Notes: generated by a model not told the origin, from the sequence alone. 64,000 nucleotides of DNA from Pseudacidovorax sp. (GCF_017991995.1 NZ_JAGOPN010000028.1:1-64000), one strand, 5' to 3'. Shown: positions 32,859 through 42,046, numbered from the stretch's first letter. Numbers and translations: made by a program.

Positions 32859-34354
32859 CCGCCATCCCCGTGCTCGAACTGCGCCAGGCCACCAAGACCT
32901 ACGGCGGCGTGCCGGCGATCGACGGCGTGGACTTCGCGCTGCAGTCCGGCGAGATCCACGCCCTGCTGGGCGAGAACGGCGCCGGCAAGTCCACCCTCAC
33001 CAAGGTGATGGCCGGCGTGGTGGCGCTCAGCAGCGGCGAGCTGCATGTGGAAGGCCGTCCGGTGCAGCTGCGCACCCCGCTGGAGGCGCGCCAGCGCGGC
33101 ATCGCCATGGTGTTCCAGGAGACCAGCCTCGTGCCCAGCATGACGGTGGCGCAGAACCTGTTCCTGGGGCAGGAGGCCTTCTTCAACCGGCTGCGCGGCA
33201 TCTACATCGCCGCCCAGCAGTTCCTGCAGTCGCTCAACTTCGACGTCGATCCCACGGCCACCGTGGCCTCGCTGGGGGCGGCCAAGAAGCAGATGGTGGA
33301 GATTGCCCGCGCCGTGCTGCACAAGGCCCGCATCATCATCTTCGACGAGCCCACGGCCAGCCTCACGCCCGAGGAGAAGAAGTACTTCTTCGACCTGGTG
33401 TTCGACCTCAAGGCGCGGGGCGTGTCCATCGTCTTCATCTCGCATGCGCTGGAGGAGGCGCTGCTGCTGGCCGACCGCATCACCGTGCTGCGCGATGGTC
33501 GCCACGTGGTGACCGACCTGCGCCAGAACTTCGACACCGCCCGCATCGTGCAGGCCATGGTGGGCCGCGACCTGTCGCAGACCCTCTACGGCCAGAAGAA
33601 GGCGAGCGTGCGGCCGCCCGGCGAATGCGTGCTGTCGGTGCGCAACCTGCGCATGGCCGCCATGGTCAAGAACAACTCGCTGTCGGTGTTCCGCGGGCAG
33701 GTGACGGGCGTGTTCGGCCTGGTGGGGGCGGGCCGCACCGAGACCTTCAAGGTGGTGGCCGGGTTGATCAAGCGCGATTTCTTCCATGGCGGCGAGGTGC
33801 TGCTGCACGGCCGGCCGGTGCGCTACCGCGTGGGCCGGCAGGCGGTGCGCGACGGCATCGCCTACATCACCGAGGACCGCAAGGTGGAGGGCTTCTTCGA
33901 GACCATGTCCATCGCCCACAACATCTACATGGGCCTGCTGGGCAAGCTGCGCGGCATCGGGGGGCTGGTGTCGCGCGAGCGGGCGCGCCAGGTGGGCGAG
34001 CACTGGACGCGGCTGCTCAACGTGCGGGCCATCGGCAAGGAGGTCAAGGTGATCGAGCTGTCGGGCGGCAACCAGCAGAAGGTGGTGATCGCCAAGTCGC
34101 TGGTGCAGGAGCCCGAGCTGATCGTCTTCGACGAGCCGACCCGCGGCGTGGACGTGGGCGCCATCGCCGAGATCCATGCCGAGATCAACCGCCTGGCCGA
34201 TGCAGGCAAGGCGGTGGTGGTCATCTCCTCCTACCTGCCGGAGGTGATGGCGCTGTCGGACCGCATCCTGGTGGCCAAGCAGGGCAAGGTGGTGACCGAG
34301 TTCGCGGGCGACCGGGTGACGCAGGAAGACATCATGTACGCGGCGATCCACTGA
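32855..34354 (+). CDS. Sugar-type ABC transporter ATPase (two nucleotide-binding domains)
   Basis: 499 residues, the duplicated RbsA/XylG architecture. First half: Walker A GENGAGKST, QETSLVPSMTVAQNL, a degenerate signature SLGAAKKQMVEIARA, Walker B IIIFDEPTASL and switch His in FISHALEE. Second half: no Walker A in the usual place (GLVGAGRTE), signature LSGGNQQKVVIAKSL, Walker B LIVFDEPTRGVD. Loss of Walker A in the second domain is normal in this family. It energises the importer formed with the two permeases. Last gene of the operon, 34 bp from the convergent epimerase gene. Confidence 0.93.
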   Translation: MTAIPVLELRQATKTYGGVPAIDGVDFALQSGEIHALLGENGAGKSTLTKVMAGVVALSSGELHVEGRPVQLRTPLEARQRGIAMVFQETSLVPSMTVAQNLFLGQEAFFNRLRGIYIAAQQFLQSLNFDVDPTATVASLGAAKKQMVEIARAVLHKARIIIFDEPTASLTPEEKKYFFDLVFDLKARGVSIVFISHALEEALLLADRITVLRDGRHVVTDLRQNFDTARIVQAMVGRDLSQTLYGQKKASVRPPGECVLSVRNLRMAAMVKNNSLSVFRGQVTGVFGLVGAGRTETFKVVAGLIKRDFFHGGEVLLHGRPVRYRVGRQAVRDGIAYITEDRKVEGFFETMSIAHNIYMGLLGKLRGIGGLVSRERARQVGEHWTRLLNVRAIGKEVKVIELSGGNQQKVVIAKSLVQEPELIVFDEPTRGVDVGAIAEIHAEINRLADAGKAVVVISSYLPEVMALSDRILVAKQGKVVTEFAGDRVTQEDIMYAAIH

Positions 34355-34388
34355 GCGTCTGTGGCGGAGTAGCTCGCCCGGTCGGTGC

Positions 34389-35423
34389 TCAGGCGGGGGC
34401 GAGCTGGACCGAGGCCGCCGCCGGTACCCGGGCCGGGTCTTCGCCCCATCCCTTCCACCCCCGCAGCCACTGCACGAAGCGCGGCAACCCTTCCGCCAGC
34501 GGCGTCGCTGCCCAGGGGCCGATGGCCGCCTCCAGCCGCGACGGGTCGGCGCAGGTGAGCGGCACGTCGCCCACCGGCCTGGGTGCGAAGGCCACCACGG
34601 CCCGGCGGCCCAGCGCTGCTTCGAGCTGCGCCACGAAGTCGACCACCCGCACCGGCTGCCGGTGGCCGAGGTTGAGCACCTCGCACGGCACGCCTTCCGC
34701 ATCGGGCGCGGGCGGTCCGCGCCGCACCAGGCGCAGCAGCGCATCCACCACGTCGTCGATGCAGGTGAAGTCGCGCTGCAGCAGGCCGTGGCCATAGAGC
34801 GTGATCGGCCGGCCGGCCTGGATGGCCTCGGCGAAGCCCCAGTAGGCCATGTCGGGCCGGCCCCAGGGCCCGTACACGGTGAAGAAGCGCAGGCTGGTGG
34901 CCGGCAGGCCGTGCACGGCCGCCGTGGCATGCGCCATCAGCTCGTTGGCCTTCTTGGTGGCGGCATAGAAGGAGGCCGGCGCATCGGTGCTGTCCTGCTC
35001 GCGGAAGGGCGCGTCGGCCCGCTGGCCGTACACGCTCGATGAGCTGGCGTGGAGCAGGTGGCGGACGCCGTTCAACCGGCAGGCCTCCAGCACCGAGGCG
35101 AAGCCCACCAGGTTGGCCGTGGCGTACTCCAGCGGCCGCTGCACCGAATGGCGCACGCCGGCCTGCGCGGCCAGGTGCAGCACCACCTCGCAGCGGTGGC
35201 GGGCCCAGAAGGCCTGGGTGGCGGCCACGTCCGACAGGTCGAGCGCGGCCACCTCCACGCCCAGCGGCGTCAGCAGGGCCTGCACGCGGGCGTGTTTGAG
35301 CCGCGGGTCGTAATAGCTGTTGAAGCTGTCGCAGCCCACCACGCGGTGGCCGGCCGACGCCAGGGCCGCCGCGGCATGGGCGCCGATGAAGCCGGCAGCG
35401 CCGGTGACGAGCACGGAGGTCAT
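34389..35423 (-). CDS. NAD-dependent epimerase, UDP-glucuronate 4-epimerase type
   Basis: 344 residues. Rossmann GAAGFIGAHAAAAL at the N-terminus, catalytic Ser region HASSSSVYG and Tyr-Lys in FYAATKKANELMA (YxxxK). The block RFFTVYGPWGRPDMAYWGF, with GWGRPDMA-like wording, is diagnostic of UDP-glucuronate 4-epimerases (LspL/CapI) over GalE. It should make UDP-galacturonate from UDP-glucuronate. Its donor UDP-glucuronate would come from the UDP-glucose dehydrogenase encoded at 42047-43222. Divergent from the first PAP2 gene across 118 bp. No nearer start is evident than the ATG at 35423. Confidence 0.88.
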   Translation of the reverse strand: MTSVLVTGAAGFIGAHAAAALASAGHRVVGCDSFNSYYDPRLKHARVQALLTPLGVEVAALDLSDVAATQAFWARHRCEVVLHLAAQAGVRHSVQRPLEYATANLVGFASVLEACRLNGVRHLLHASSSSVYGQRADAPFREQDSTDAPASFYAATKKANELMAHATAAVHGLPATSLRFFTVYGPWGRPDMAYWGFAEAIQAGRPITLYGHGLLQRDFTCIDDVVDALLRLVRRGPPAPDAEGVPCEVLNLGHRQPVRVVDFVAQLEAALGRRAVVAFAPRPVGDVPLTCADPSRLEAAIGPWAATPLAEGLPRFVQWLRGWKGWGEDPARVPAAASVQLAPA

Positions 35424-35541
35424 GCGCCGCAATGTGACGCCGCCACAAGTCAGCCATGTGGCATTCAGCTTTCGGTCGCACCGCTGACATGGAGCCTGCC
35501 TACCGTCAGGCGGTCCGCGTTGTCCATTGCCCCGCTGCGCC

Positions 35542-36399
35542 ATGTCCTCGACCCCGACCTCTTCTTCCATCGCGTCCTCGGCGCTGCCGATGCACCGGCT
35601 GCCCCTGGCCGTGGCGGCCCTGCTGCTCGGCGCGCTACTGCTGCGCCTGACCGAGGCCGACCTGCCGCTCTTCCGCGGCCTCAACACATGGGCGGCCGGG
35701 CTGCCCGAGACGCTCTGGTCGGGCCTGAGCGTGCTGGGGCTGGGCCTGTCCATCGGGCTGGTCGGCCTGGCGCTGTCGCCGGGCCGTGAGCGTGGGGCGA
35801 TGCGGCTCATCAACGCGCTGATGTGGGCCTTTCCGCTGGGTGGGCTGCTCTCGCATGTGCCCAAGCGCCTGTTCGTGCAGCTGCGCCCGCCGGGCGTGCT
35901 GCCGCCGGAACAGCTGCATGTGATCGGCGATCCGCTGGTGCACCTGGCCATGCCCTCGGGGCATGCGCTGGCGGCGGTGGCCTTCGTCTGGGTGGTGCTG
36001 CACACGCGCCGCTGCTCGGCGGCGCAGCGCGCGCTGCTGTGGGGCATGGCGGCGGCGGTGGCGCTGTCGCGCATCGCGGTGGGCGCGCACTGGCCCAGCG
36101 ACGTGCTGGCCGGTGCGGCGCTGGGACTGGTGGCGGCGGCGCTCAGCCTGCGGGCGGCGCAGCGCTGGGACCTCAGCGGCCTGCTCACGCGGCGCCGGGC
36201 CCAGGCGGTGATGGCCGCCGTGCAGCTGGGCGCCGGCCTGGCCATGCTGTGGACGGCGACCGGCTATCCGCTGGGCGCGCCGGTGCAGTGGGCCCTGGGC
36301 CTGGCCGGCGTGGCCGGTGGCCTGCTGCGCCTGCGCCGGGTGGTGGTGCCCGCGGTGTCGGGGCGCCGCTCTGGCTGGATGGCGGAGCGGGCGGGGTGA
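35542..36399 (+). CDS. PAP2-family membrane phosphatase
   Basis: 285 residues, about six to seven membrane segments after a Ser-rich start. The three phosphatase motifs are intact: KRLFVQLRP (KX6RP), PSGH in MPSGHALAA, and SRIAVGAHWPSD (SRX5HX3D). Substrates in the family are phosphatidylglycerol phosphate, undecaprenyl pyrophosphate and lipid A. The ATG at 35542 is chosen over one at 35527. It is followed by a tight run of genes (GTGA overlap or 5-bp gap to the next). Confidence 0.87.
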   Translation: MSSTPTSSSIASSALPMHRLPLAVAALLLGALLLRLTEADLPLFRGLNTWAAGLPETLWSGLSVLGLGLSIGLVGLALSPGRERGAMRLINALMWAFPLGGLLSHVPKRLFVQLRPPGVLPPEQLHVIGDPLVHLAMPSGHALAAVAFVWVVLHTRRCSAAQRALLWGMAAAVALSRIAVGAHWPSDVLAGAALGLVAAALSLRAAQRWDLSGLLTRRRAQAVMAAVQLGAGLAMLWTATGYPLGAPVQWALGLAGVAGGLLRLRRVVVPAVSGRRSGWMAERAG

Positions 36400-36404
36400 G
36401 CCCC

Positions 36405-37349
36405 ATGCCGCTGCGTGCCGGTTCCGCGATCCGCCGAGCGATGCAGGCCCTGTCGGCGCTGGTTGCGCTGCTGCTGCTGGCCTGGCTGCTCAGTGGCGTG
36501 GATGCCCGCGCCTTGGCCGGCACCGCTCGGCGCATGCCGACCGCGACCTGGGCCCTGGCGCTGGCGGGCGTGCTGGCCACCTACGGGCTGCGTGCAGCAC
36601 GGCTGCATGCCGAATGGCGCGCCCGCACCGGCGCGCGCTTCGTCGACTGCCTGGCGCTGTTCGCCTGGCACAACGCGGCCGTGTCGCTGCTTCCGCTGCG
36701 CACCGGGGAGGCGGGCTATGCCTGGTGGCTGCATCGCCACTGGCAGGTGCCGCTGGCCCAGTCGCTCCCCAGCCTGCTGTGGCTGCGGCTGCAGGACGCG
36801 GTGGTGCTGGGCACGATGGTGCTGGCGCTGCTGGTGTCGCCGGCCCTGGCGCTGGCCGCCGTTGCCGCGTTGGTCCTGTTGACCGCCGTGGTGCTGCGCA
36901 GGGGCTGGGTCGGGCGTGTGGGCGACGTGATCGAAGCCGACGGCGCGCCCCGGCTGCAGCGCCTGCTGCAGGGGCTGTATGGCGGCCGGGGCGGCTGGCG
37001 CTCGTGGGTCTTCTGCGTGGCCAACTGGGCCATCAAGCTGGGCGTCTCGACCCTGCTGCTGCATGCGGCGGGGCTGCATCCGGTGGCCCTCGGCTGGTGC
37101 GGCGCGGCCGGGGCCGAGGCGGGTGCGTCGCTGCCCTTGCAGGCGCCCGCCGGGCTGGGCGTCTTCGAGGCCGGCGCGCTGGCGGGCGTGCATGCGTGCG
37201 CCGCGGGCGCCGCGCCGATGGACGCCACCACCGTCATCGGCGCCGCCCTGCTGGTGCATGCCCTCTGGCTGCTGGCGAGCGTGGGCGCGGCGCTGGCCGT
37301 GCTGGCGGCGCGCCGCGGCCTTGCAGCGCCCGCGCGGGCGCTGCCGTGA
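36405..37349 (+). CDS. UPF0104/LPG-synthase-TM-like membrane protein (putative flippase)
   Basis: 314 residues, about eight membrane segments. TYGLRAARLHAEWRARTG near residue 60, LPLRTGEAGYAWWLHRHW near 90 and PAGLGVFEAG near 245 match the lysylphosphatidylglycerol synthetase TM/UPF0104 group, whose members are linked to lipid flipping in glycolipid pathways. A GTG start at 36396 overlapping the PAP2 stop is an alternative. Context between a phosphatase and a polyprenyl-phosphate glycosyltransferase supports a role in moving a lipid-linked sugar. Function not proven. Confidence 0.75.
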   Translation: MPLRAGSAIRRAMQALSALVALLLLAWLLSGVDARALAGTARRMPTATWALALAGVLATYGLRAARLHAEWRARTGARFVDCLALFAWHNAAVSLLPLRTGEAGYAWWLHRHWQVPLAQSLPSLLWLRLQDAVVLGTMVLALLVSPALALAAVAALVLLTAVVLRRGWVGRVGDVIEADGAPRLQRLLQGLYGGRGGWRSWVFCVANWAIKLGVSTLLLHAAGLHPVALGWCGAAGAEAGASLPLQAPAGLGVFEAGALAGVHACAAGAAPMDATTVIGAALLVHALWLLASVGAALAVLAARRGLAAPARALP

Positions 37350-37369
37350 ATCCCCCCTCTTGCTCTTCC

Positions 37370-38428
37370 ATGGACCGCATCGACCCCACCCATCTGCTTG
37401 TGCGCGACGCCGCGCCGCTGCCGGCGCACCGCCTCTCCGTCGTCGTGCCCATGTACAACGAGGTGGAGAACGCCGCCGCCCTGATCGACGCCGTGCAGGC
37501 CGCGCTGTCGGACTACCCCGCGCCCTGGGAACTGATCGTGGTCGACGACGGCAGCCAGGACGGCACCGGCCCCGCGCTGGAGCGCCGCGCCGCCGAGCTG
37601 GGCCCGCATGTGCGCGTGCTGCGCCTGGCGCGCAACTTCCGCCAGACGGCCGCCATGCAGGCCGGCATCGACGCGGCACGCGGCGACGTCATCGTCACGC
37701 TCGACGGCGACCTGCAGAACGATCCGCGCGACATCCCGCGCCTGGTGCAACGTCTGCTCGCCGAAGACCTGGACATCGTGGCCGGCTGGCGCCGCGACCG
37801 GCAGGATGGGCTCTGGCTGCGCAAGCTGCCCTCGCGCCTGGCCAACCGGCTGATCCGCCGTGTGACGGGGCTGGACTTCGAGGACCTGGGCTGCAGCCTC
37901 AAGGCCTTCCGCGCCGAGACGCTGCGCGAGGTGCGGCTGTATGGCGAGATGCACCGCTTCATCCCCGCCTGGCTCGCGACCGTGACCTCGCCGGCGCGCA
38001 TGGCGCAGGAGCCGGTGGCGCACCATCCGCGTCGCGCGGGCCAGTCCAAGTACGGCCTCTCGCGCACGCTGCGGGTGGTGGTGGACCTGCTGGCCATCAC
38101 CTTCTTCATGCGCTTCGCGGCGCGGCCGGGGCATTTCTTCGGCGTGCTGGGGCTGTCGGTGGGCGGGGCGGGCGCGCTCATCCTGACCTACCTGGCGGCG
38201 CTCAAGCTGGCGGGCCACGACATCGGCGGCCGGCCGCTGCTGTCGCTGGGCTTCTTCTGCCTGCTGGGCGGGCTGCAACTGCTGATGACCGGCGTGCTGG
38301 CCGAGTTGGTCACCCGCATCTACTACGGCGGCCGGCATGGCTCGCCCTATGTGCTGCGGCGTGGCCAGGCCGCGCCACCGTCGGCCGCCGAGGGCTGGTG
38401 CACCGGGAGCGCCGATGCGCGTGGCTGA
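37370..38428 (+). CDS. GT2 glycosyltransferase, polyprenyl-phosphate sugar synthase (ArnC/GtrB-like)
   Basis: 352 residues. N-terminal catalytic domain with VVVPMYNEVENAAAL, LIVVDDGSQDGT and the DGDLQNDP DXD block; GRAGQSKYGLSRTL and the two C-terminal membrane helices are typical of DPM1/ArnC/GtrB enzymes, which charge undecaprenyl phosphate with a sugar at the inner membrane. It may start at the GTG at 37346, which overlaps the previous stop, giving eight more residues; the ATG at 37370 is also good. The donor in this context could be UDP-galacturonate. Confidence 0.9.
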   Translation: MDRIDPTHLLVRDAAPLPAHRLSVVVPMYNEVENAAALIDAVQAALSDYPAPWELIVVDDGSQDGTGPALERRAAELGPHVRVLRLARNFRQTAAMQAGIDAARGDVIVTLDGDLQNDPRDIPRLVQRLLAEDLDIVAGWRRDRQDGLWLRKLPSRLANRLIRRVTGLDFEDLGCSLKAFRAETLREVRLYGEMHRFIPAWLATVTSPARMAQEPVAHHPRRAGQSKYGLSRTLRVVVDLLAITFFMRFAARPGHFFGVLGLSVGGAGALILTYLAALKLAGHDIGGRPLLSLGFFCLLGGLQLLMTGVLAELVTRIYYGGRHGSPYVLRRGQAAPPSAAEGWCTGSADARG

Positions 38429-40097
38429 GTTCATCGCGACGCGGCCCGCCGCCGAGCGCCGCTCGATGGCGCTGTGGGCCCTGGCCATGGGCCTGGTCGC
38501 ACTGCTGGGCCTGGGGCTGGCACCGCTGTTCGATGTGGACGAAGGCGCCTTCTCCGAGGCCACGCGCGAGATGCTGGCCAGCGGCGACTGGGGCCACACC
38601 ACGCTCAACGGCGAGCCGCGCTTCGACAAGCCCATCCTCATCTACTGGCTGCAGGCCGCGAGCGTGCAACTCTTCGGCCTGAACGAGGCGGCGCTGCGCC
38701 TGCCCTCGGGCATCGCCACCTGGGCCTGGGTGCTGGCCGTGGCGGCCTTCGCCTGGCCGCGCTGGGGCCACCGCGCCGCCATGCTGGCCGGCACGGTGCT
38801 GGGCACCAGCGCGGGCGTGCTGCTGATCGGCCGCGCGGCCACGGCCGATGCGCTGCTCAACCTGTGGCTGGCCCTCACGGCGCTGGAGCTGTGGCGACAT
38901 GCCGAAGGCGGCGCCGATGCGCGTGCTGCCTTGCGAAGGGCCGCCCTGTGGTGCGGGCTGGGCGTGCTCACCAAGGGGCCGGTGGCGCTGCTGGTGCCCG
39001 TGGCCGCCCTGCTGCTGTGGATCGTCACCTCGGGCCGCGCGCGCTGGGCACCGCGCGTACGGGCACTGCTGGGCGACGGCGGGGCGTGGCTCATCTTCGT
39101 GGCCGTCGCGCTGCCCTGGTATGCCTACGCGCTGCACCGGCATGGCATGGCCTTCGTCGACGGCTTCCTGCTGCGCCACAACCTGCAGCGCTACGGCGGC
39201 CCGCTGGAAGGCCATGGCGGCAGCCTGCTGTACTACGTGGTGCTGCTGCCGCTGCTGATGCTGCCGTGGACGCCGCTGCTGGTGCCGCTGCTGGCCCGCC
39301 TGCGCGCCCACTGGCGCGAGCCGCTGGGCCGCTACCTGCTGCTGTGGGCGGGCTTCGTGCTGGTGTTCTTCAGCTTCTCGGGCACCAAGCTGCCGCACTA
39401 TGTGCTGTACGGCTTCACGCCGGTGGCGCTGCTGGCCGGGCGCGAGGCGGCGCGCTGGCTGGAAGGCGCGCCCAATGCACGCTGGGCCCTTTACGTGCAG
39501 GCGGGCCTGCTGGCGGTGTGGCCGGCGGCGGCCGTGGCGGTGACGGCCTGGATCGCCCTGCATGCGGCGCGCGTGGCCAATCCGCTCTATCGCGCGCTGA
39601 TCGGCCAGCCCGCCGCGCTGGCGCCACTGGCCGTCGCGGCCCTGGCCGCCGCGCTGGGCGTGCTGCTGTTGCTGCGCCTGCGCCGCTGGTCCCCGTCCGT
39701 GCGCTGGAGCGCGGCCGGCGCCGGTGTGGCCCTCGTGCTGACACTGGCCGTCGTGCCATGGTGGGGCCGGCAGCTACAGGCGCCGGTGCGCGCGGCGGGC
39801 CAGCGGGCCGCCGAAGTGCTGGCGCGGACCGACAACGCGGCCGATGCGACGCTGGTGCAGTGGGGTCTGCACCTGCCCAGCGTGGCCGTCTATGCCCGAC
39901 GCGAAGCCCCGCGACGGCCGCCCCTGCCGGGCGATCTGGCCCTGGCGCGCGAGGACCAGGTCGACATCCTCGCGGCGCAACTGGCGGCCCTGCCGGCGGG
40001 GCGCCGGCCGTCCGGCGCGGATGCCACCCTGCCGACCTGGCAGCCATTGCTGCGCATGGGCGGCCTGGTGCTGCTGCGATGGAACGGTGCACCATGA
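38415..40097 (+). CDS. ArnT-like lipid A glycosyltransferase (GT83/PMT_2)
   Basis: 560 residues, about twelve membrane segments with a soluble C-terminus. The first periplasmic loop has DEGAFSEATREML, with the catalytic DE, and RFDKPILIYWLQAAS, as in ArnT and the Rhizobium galacturonosyltransferases (RgtA-D). Such enzymes take a sugar from undecaprenyl phosphate and attach it to lipid A or core. The start at 38415 overlaps the GT2 gene by 14 bp, and the end overlaps the PAP2 gene (ATGA), so all three are co-translated. Confidence 0.9.
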   Translation: MRVAEFIATRPAAERRSMALWALAMGLVALLGLGLAPLFDVDEGAFSEATREMLASGDWGHTTLNGEPRFDKPILIYWLQAASVQLFGLNEAALRLPSGIATWAWVLAVAAFAWPRWGHRAAMLAGTVLGTSAGVLLIGRAATADALLNLWLALTALELWRHAEGGADARAALRRAALWCGLGVLTKGPVALLVPVAALLLWIVTSGRARWAPRVRALLGDGGAWLIFVAVALPWYAYALHRHGMAFVDGFLLRHNLQRYGGPLEGHGGSLLYYVVLLPLLMLPWTPLLVPLLARLRAHWREPLGRYLLLWAGFVLVFFSFSGTKLPHYVLYGFTPVALLAGREAARWLEGAPNARWALYVQAGLLAVWPAAAVAVTAWIALHAARVANPLYRALIGQPAALAPLAVAALAAALGVLLLLRLRRWSPSVRWSAAGAGVALVLTLAVVPWWGRQLQAPVRAAGQRAAEVLARTDNAADATLVQWGLHLPSVAVYARREAPRRPPLPGDLALAREDQVDILAAQLAALPAGRRPSGADATLPTWQPLLRMGGLVLLRWNGAP

Positions 40098-41005
40098 GCC
40101 TGCAGCCGCTTGCCCTGGGTGAGGAGATGTGCGCCGTGCCGATGGCGTCCATGGCACCTGCTGCATCAGCCCCTGCATCTGCAGCGCCCCAGGTCCGGCC
40201 GGTGCCCGGTCGCGCGCGTCGTCGACCGTGCCCGCGCCAGGTGGCCTGGCTCGGCTGGCTGGCGGCCATGCTGGCCTGCGGCCTGGTCTTCCGCACCTGG
40301 CCGGCGCTGGACCTGGCGGCCTCCGCGCCCTTCTACCTGCCGCAGATTCCCACCGGCTTCATCGGCAACCTGTACCACGGAGTGCTGGACCTGTGGCGGC
40401 TGGTGCCGCAACTCGGCCGCGTGCTGGGTATGGCGGGGCTGCTGGTGCTGCTGGTGCCGGCGCGGCGCATTCCCTTCGGCGTGGTGCGGCGCTGGCGCGG
40501 CCGGCTGCTGGCCGCCGTGGCGCTGCTGCTGCTGGGCGTGTGCCTGGTGGTCAACCAGGGCCTCAAGGAGCACGTCGGCCGTCCCCGGCCGCAGCAGGTC
40601 CGACCCTTCGGCGGGCCGAGCGACTATGTGCCGGTGGGCAGCCTCTCGCGGGCCTGCGAGCGCAACTGTTCCTTCGTCAGCGGCCATGCGGCCACCGGCT
40701 TCGTGATCGCGGGCTTCGGCCTGTGGGGCGTGCGGCGGGTGCGCCGGCGCTGGTGGGCGGCCGGCGCCCTGCTGTGCCTGCTGCTCGGCGCGGCGCGGGT
40801 GGCCCAGGGCGGGCACTTTGCCAGCGACGTGGTCTTCAGCCTGCTGGTGATGACCGGCGTGGCCATGGCCCTGCGTGCGGCCGTGGTGCGGTGGCGCAGT
40901 CTGCGGCGGCGCATCGGCCGGCAACGGTCGGCGCGCGCGGGCCAGCGGGTGCCTTCCGCGTCAGGCTGCGGGCTGCCAGTCCGGCCGATCATTCCCTTGT
41001 CATGA
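40094..41005 (+). CDS. PAP2-family phosphatase, LpxE/LpxF-like
   Basis: 303 residues, about six membrane segments after an unusually long Ala/Pro-rich N-terminus (about 50 residues). Motif 1 KEHVGRPRP fits KX6RP; motif 2 is VSGH in place of PSGH; motif 3 is ARVAQGGHFASD, with Ala for the first Ser. The RxxQGGHFxSD wording is typical of the LpxE/LpxF/PgpB-like lipid A and lipid phosphatases. Overlaps both the ArnT-like gene and the oxygenase gene by ATGA. Removal of the 1- or 4'-phosphate of lipid A is an inference from context. Confidence 0.85.
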   Translation: MSLQPLALGEEMCAVPMASMAPAASAPASAAPQVRPVPGRARRRPCPRQVAWLGWLAAMLACGLVFRTWPALDLAASAPFYLPQIPTGFIGNLYHGVLDLWRLVPQLGRVLGMAGLLVLLVPARRIPFGVVRRWRGRLLAAVALLLLGVCLVVNQGLKEHVGRPRPQQVRPFGGPSDYVPVGSLSRACERNCSFVSGHAATGFVIAGFGLWGVRRVRRRWWAAGALLCLLLGAARVAQGGHFASDVVFSLLVMTGVAMALRAAVVRWRSLRRRIGRQRSARAGQRVPSASGCGLPVRPIIPLS

Positions 41006-41904
41006 GTACCGTCCTTCGCTTCCTGCCCGAGCTGGGCCACTGGATCACCCACAACCTCGATGCCGGCGCGCCACCCGGTGGGCTGGTCGACGCGATGGTC
41101 GGTCAGGGCATGGCCGGCCCTGCGGCGCAGGCCATCGTCGCGGCCTTCGTGGACGCCCGCCAACGTGGCGTCGCTTCGCCGGTGGACAGCGTGGCGGTGC
41201 CGGATGAGCCGGCGGCACATCCCTTCATCGCCCGGCCACGCCTGGCGGCGGGCCACCGCATCGCTGCGGCGGACCGCGAGGTCACCGTGCATGCGCGCGG
41301 CCACGATCCCGTGTGGGCCGCGCTGGGCCCGGTGCTGGACGCGGCCGAATGCCGGGCGTTGATCGACATGGCGCGCCCGCGGTTGCGGCCGTCCACGCTG
41401 GTCGATCCGATGAGCGGCCGGGACGTGGTCAGCCAGCATCGCAGCAGCTGGGGCATGTTCTTCCGCCTGGGCGAGAACCCGCTGGTGGCCCGCCTCGACC
41501 GGCGCCTGTCGGCGCTGATGAACCTGCCGCTGGAGAACGGCGAGGGGCTGCAGCTGCTGCACTACCCGGTCGGCGCGGGCAGCGAGCCGCACCACGACTA
41601 CCTGGCGCCCACCAATGCCGCCAACCGCGACTCGGTGGCCCGCAGCGGCCAGCGCGTGAGCACGCTGGTGACCTACCTCAACGACGTGCCGGCAGGGGGC
41701 CAGACCGTGTTTCCCCACCTGGGACTGGCCTTCTCGCCCGTGCAGGGCCATGCCTGCTACTTCGAGTACGGCGACGGCCAGGGCGGCGTGGACCCGCGCT
41801 GCCTGCATGCCAGCAGCCCCGTGGAGCAGGGCGAGAAGTGGGTCGTGACCAAGTGGATGCGCGAGCGCCGCTTCGTGAGCGCGGGCGAGGCGCAGCAGAC
41901 CTGA
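41002..41904 (+). CDS. 2-oxoglutarate/Fe(II) oxygenase, prolyl-4-hydroxylase type
   Basis: 300 residues, no signal peptide. Iron ligands HHDYLAP (HxD) near residue 197 and CLHASSP near 272, with the 2OG-binding Lys ten residues on in QGEKW, all in the P4H arrangement; LQLLHYPVGAGSEPHHDY and TLVTYLNDVPAGGQTVFP are P4H-family wording. The N-terminal 100 residues have no recognisable domain. Bacterial members hydroxylate proline in proteins such as elongation factor Tu. Its start is coupled to the PAP2 gene, which is odd for a protein hydroxylase. Confidence 0.85.
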   Translation: MSTVLRFLPELGHWITHNLDAGAPPGGLVDAMVGQGMAGPAAQAIVAAFVDARQRGVASPVDSVAVPDEPAAHPFIARPRLAAGHRIAAADREVTVHARGHDPVWAALGPVLDAAECRALIDMARPRLRPSTLVDPMSGRDVVSQHRSSWGMFFRLGENPLVARLDRRLSALMNLPLENGEGLQLLHYPVGAGSEPHHDYLAPTNAANRDSVARSGQRVSTLVTYLNDVPAGGQTVFPHLGLAFSPVQGHACYFEYGDGQGGVDPRCLHASSPVEQGEKWVVTKWMRERRFVSAGEAQQT

Positions 41905-41947
41905 GCAAATTCGACACACCGATGGCCGCGGAGCAGGCCATGCCAGG

Positions 41948-42039
41948 GCACCCGAGGAACTGGCTTTGCCAGGCCTCTGGGTGCGCCCCCTCCAAGCCGA
42001 AGGCGCCAGGGAGGGGGAGCCGCGAAGCGGCTTGGGGGG
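41948..42039. repeat. GC-rich hairpin repeat after the oxygenase gene
   Basis: The 142-base spacer between two convergent genes has an outer pair GCACCC (41948-41953)/GGGTGC (41979-41984), a long imperfect hairpin CCCCCTCCAAGCC (41986-41998) with GGCTTGGGGGG (42029-42039), and inside it GCCGC/GCGGC with a GAA loop (42019-42031). It resembles other intergenic repeats of this bacterial family and may act as a two-way terminator, although there is no T-tract. Confidence 0.6.
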
Positions 42040-42046
42040 AGCGTTC

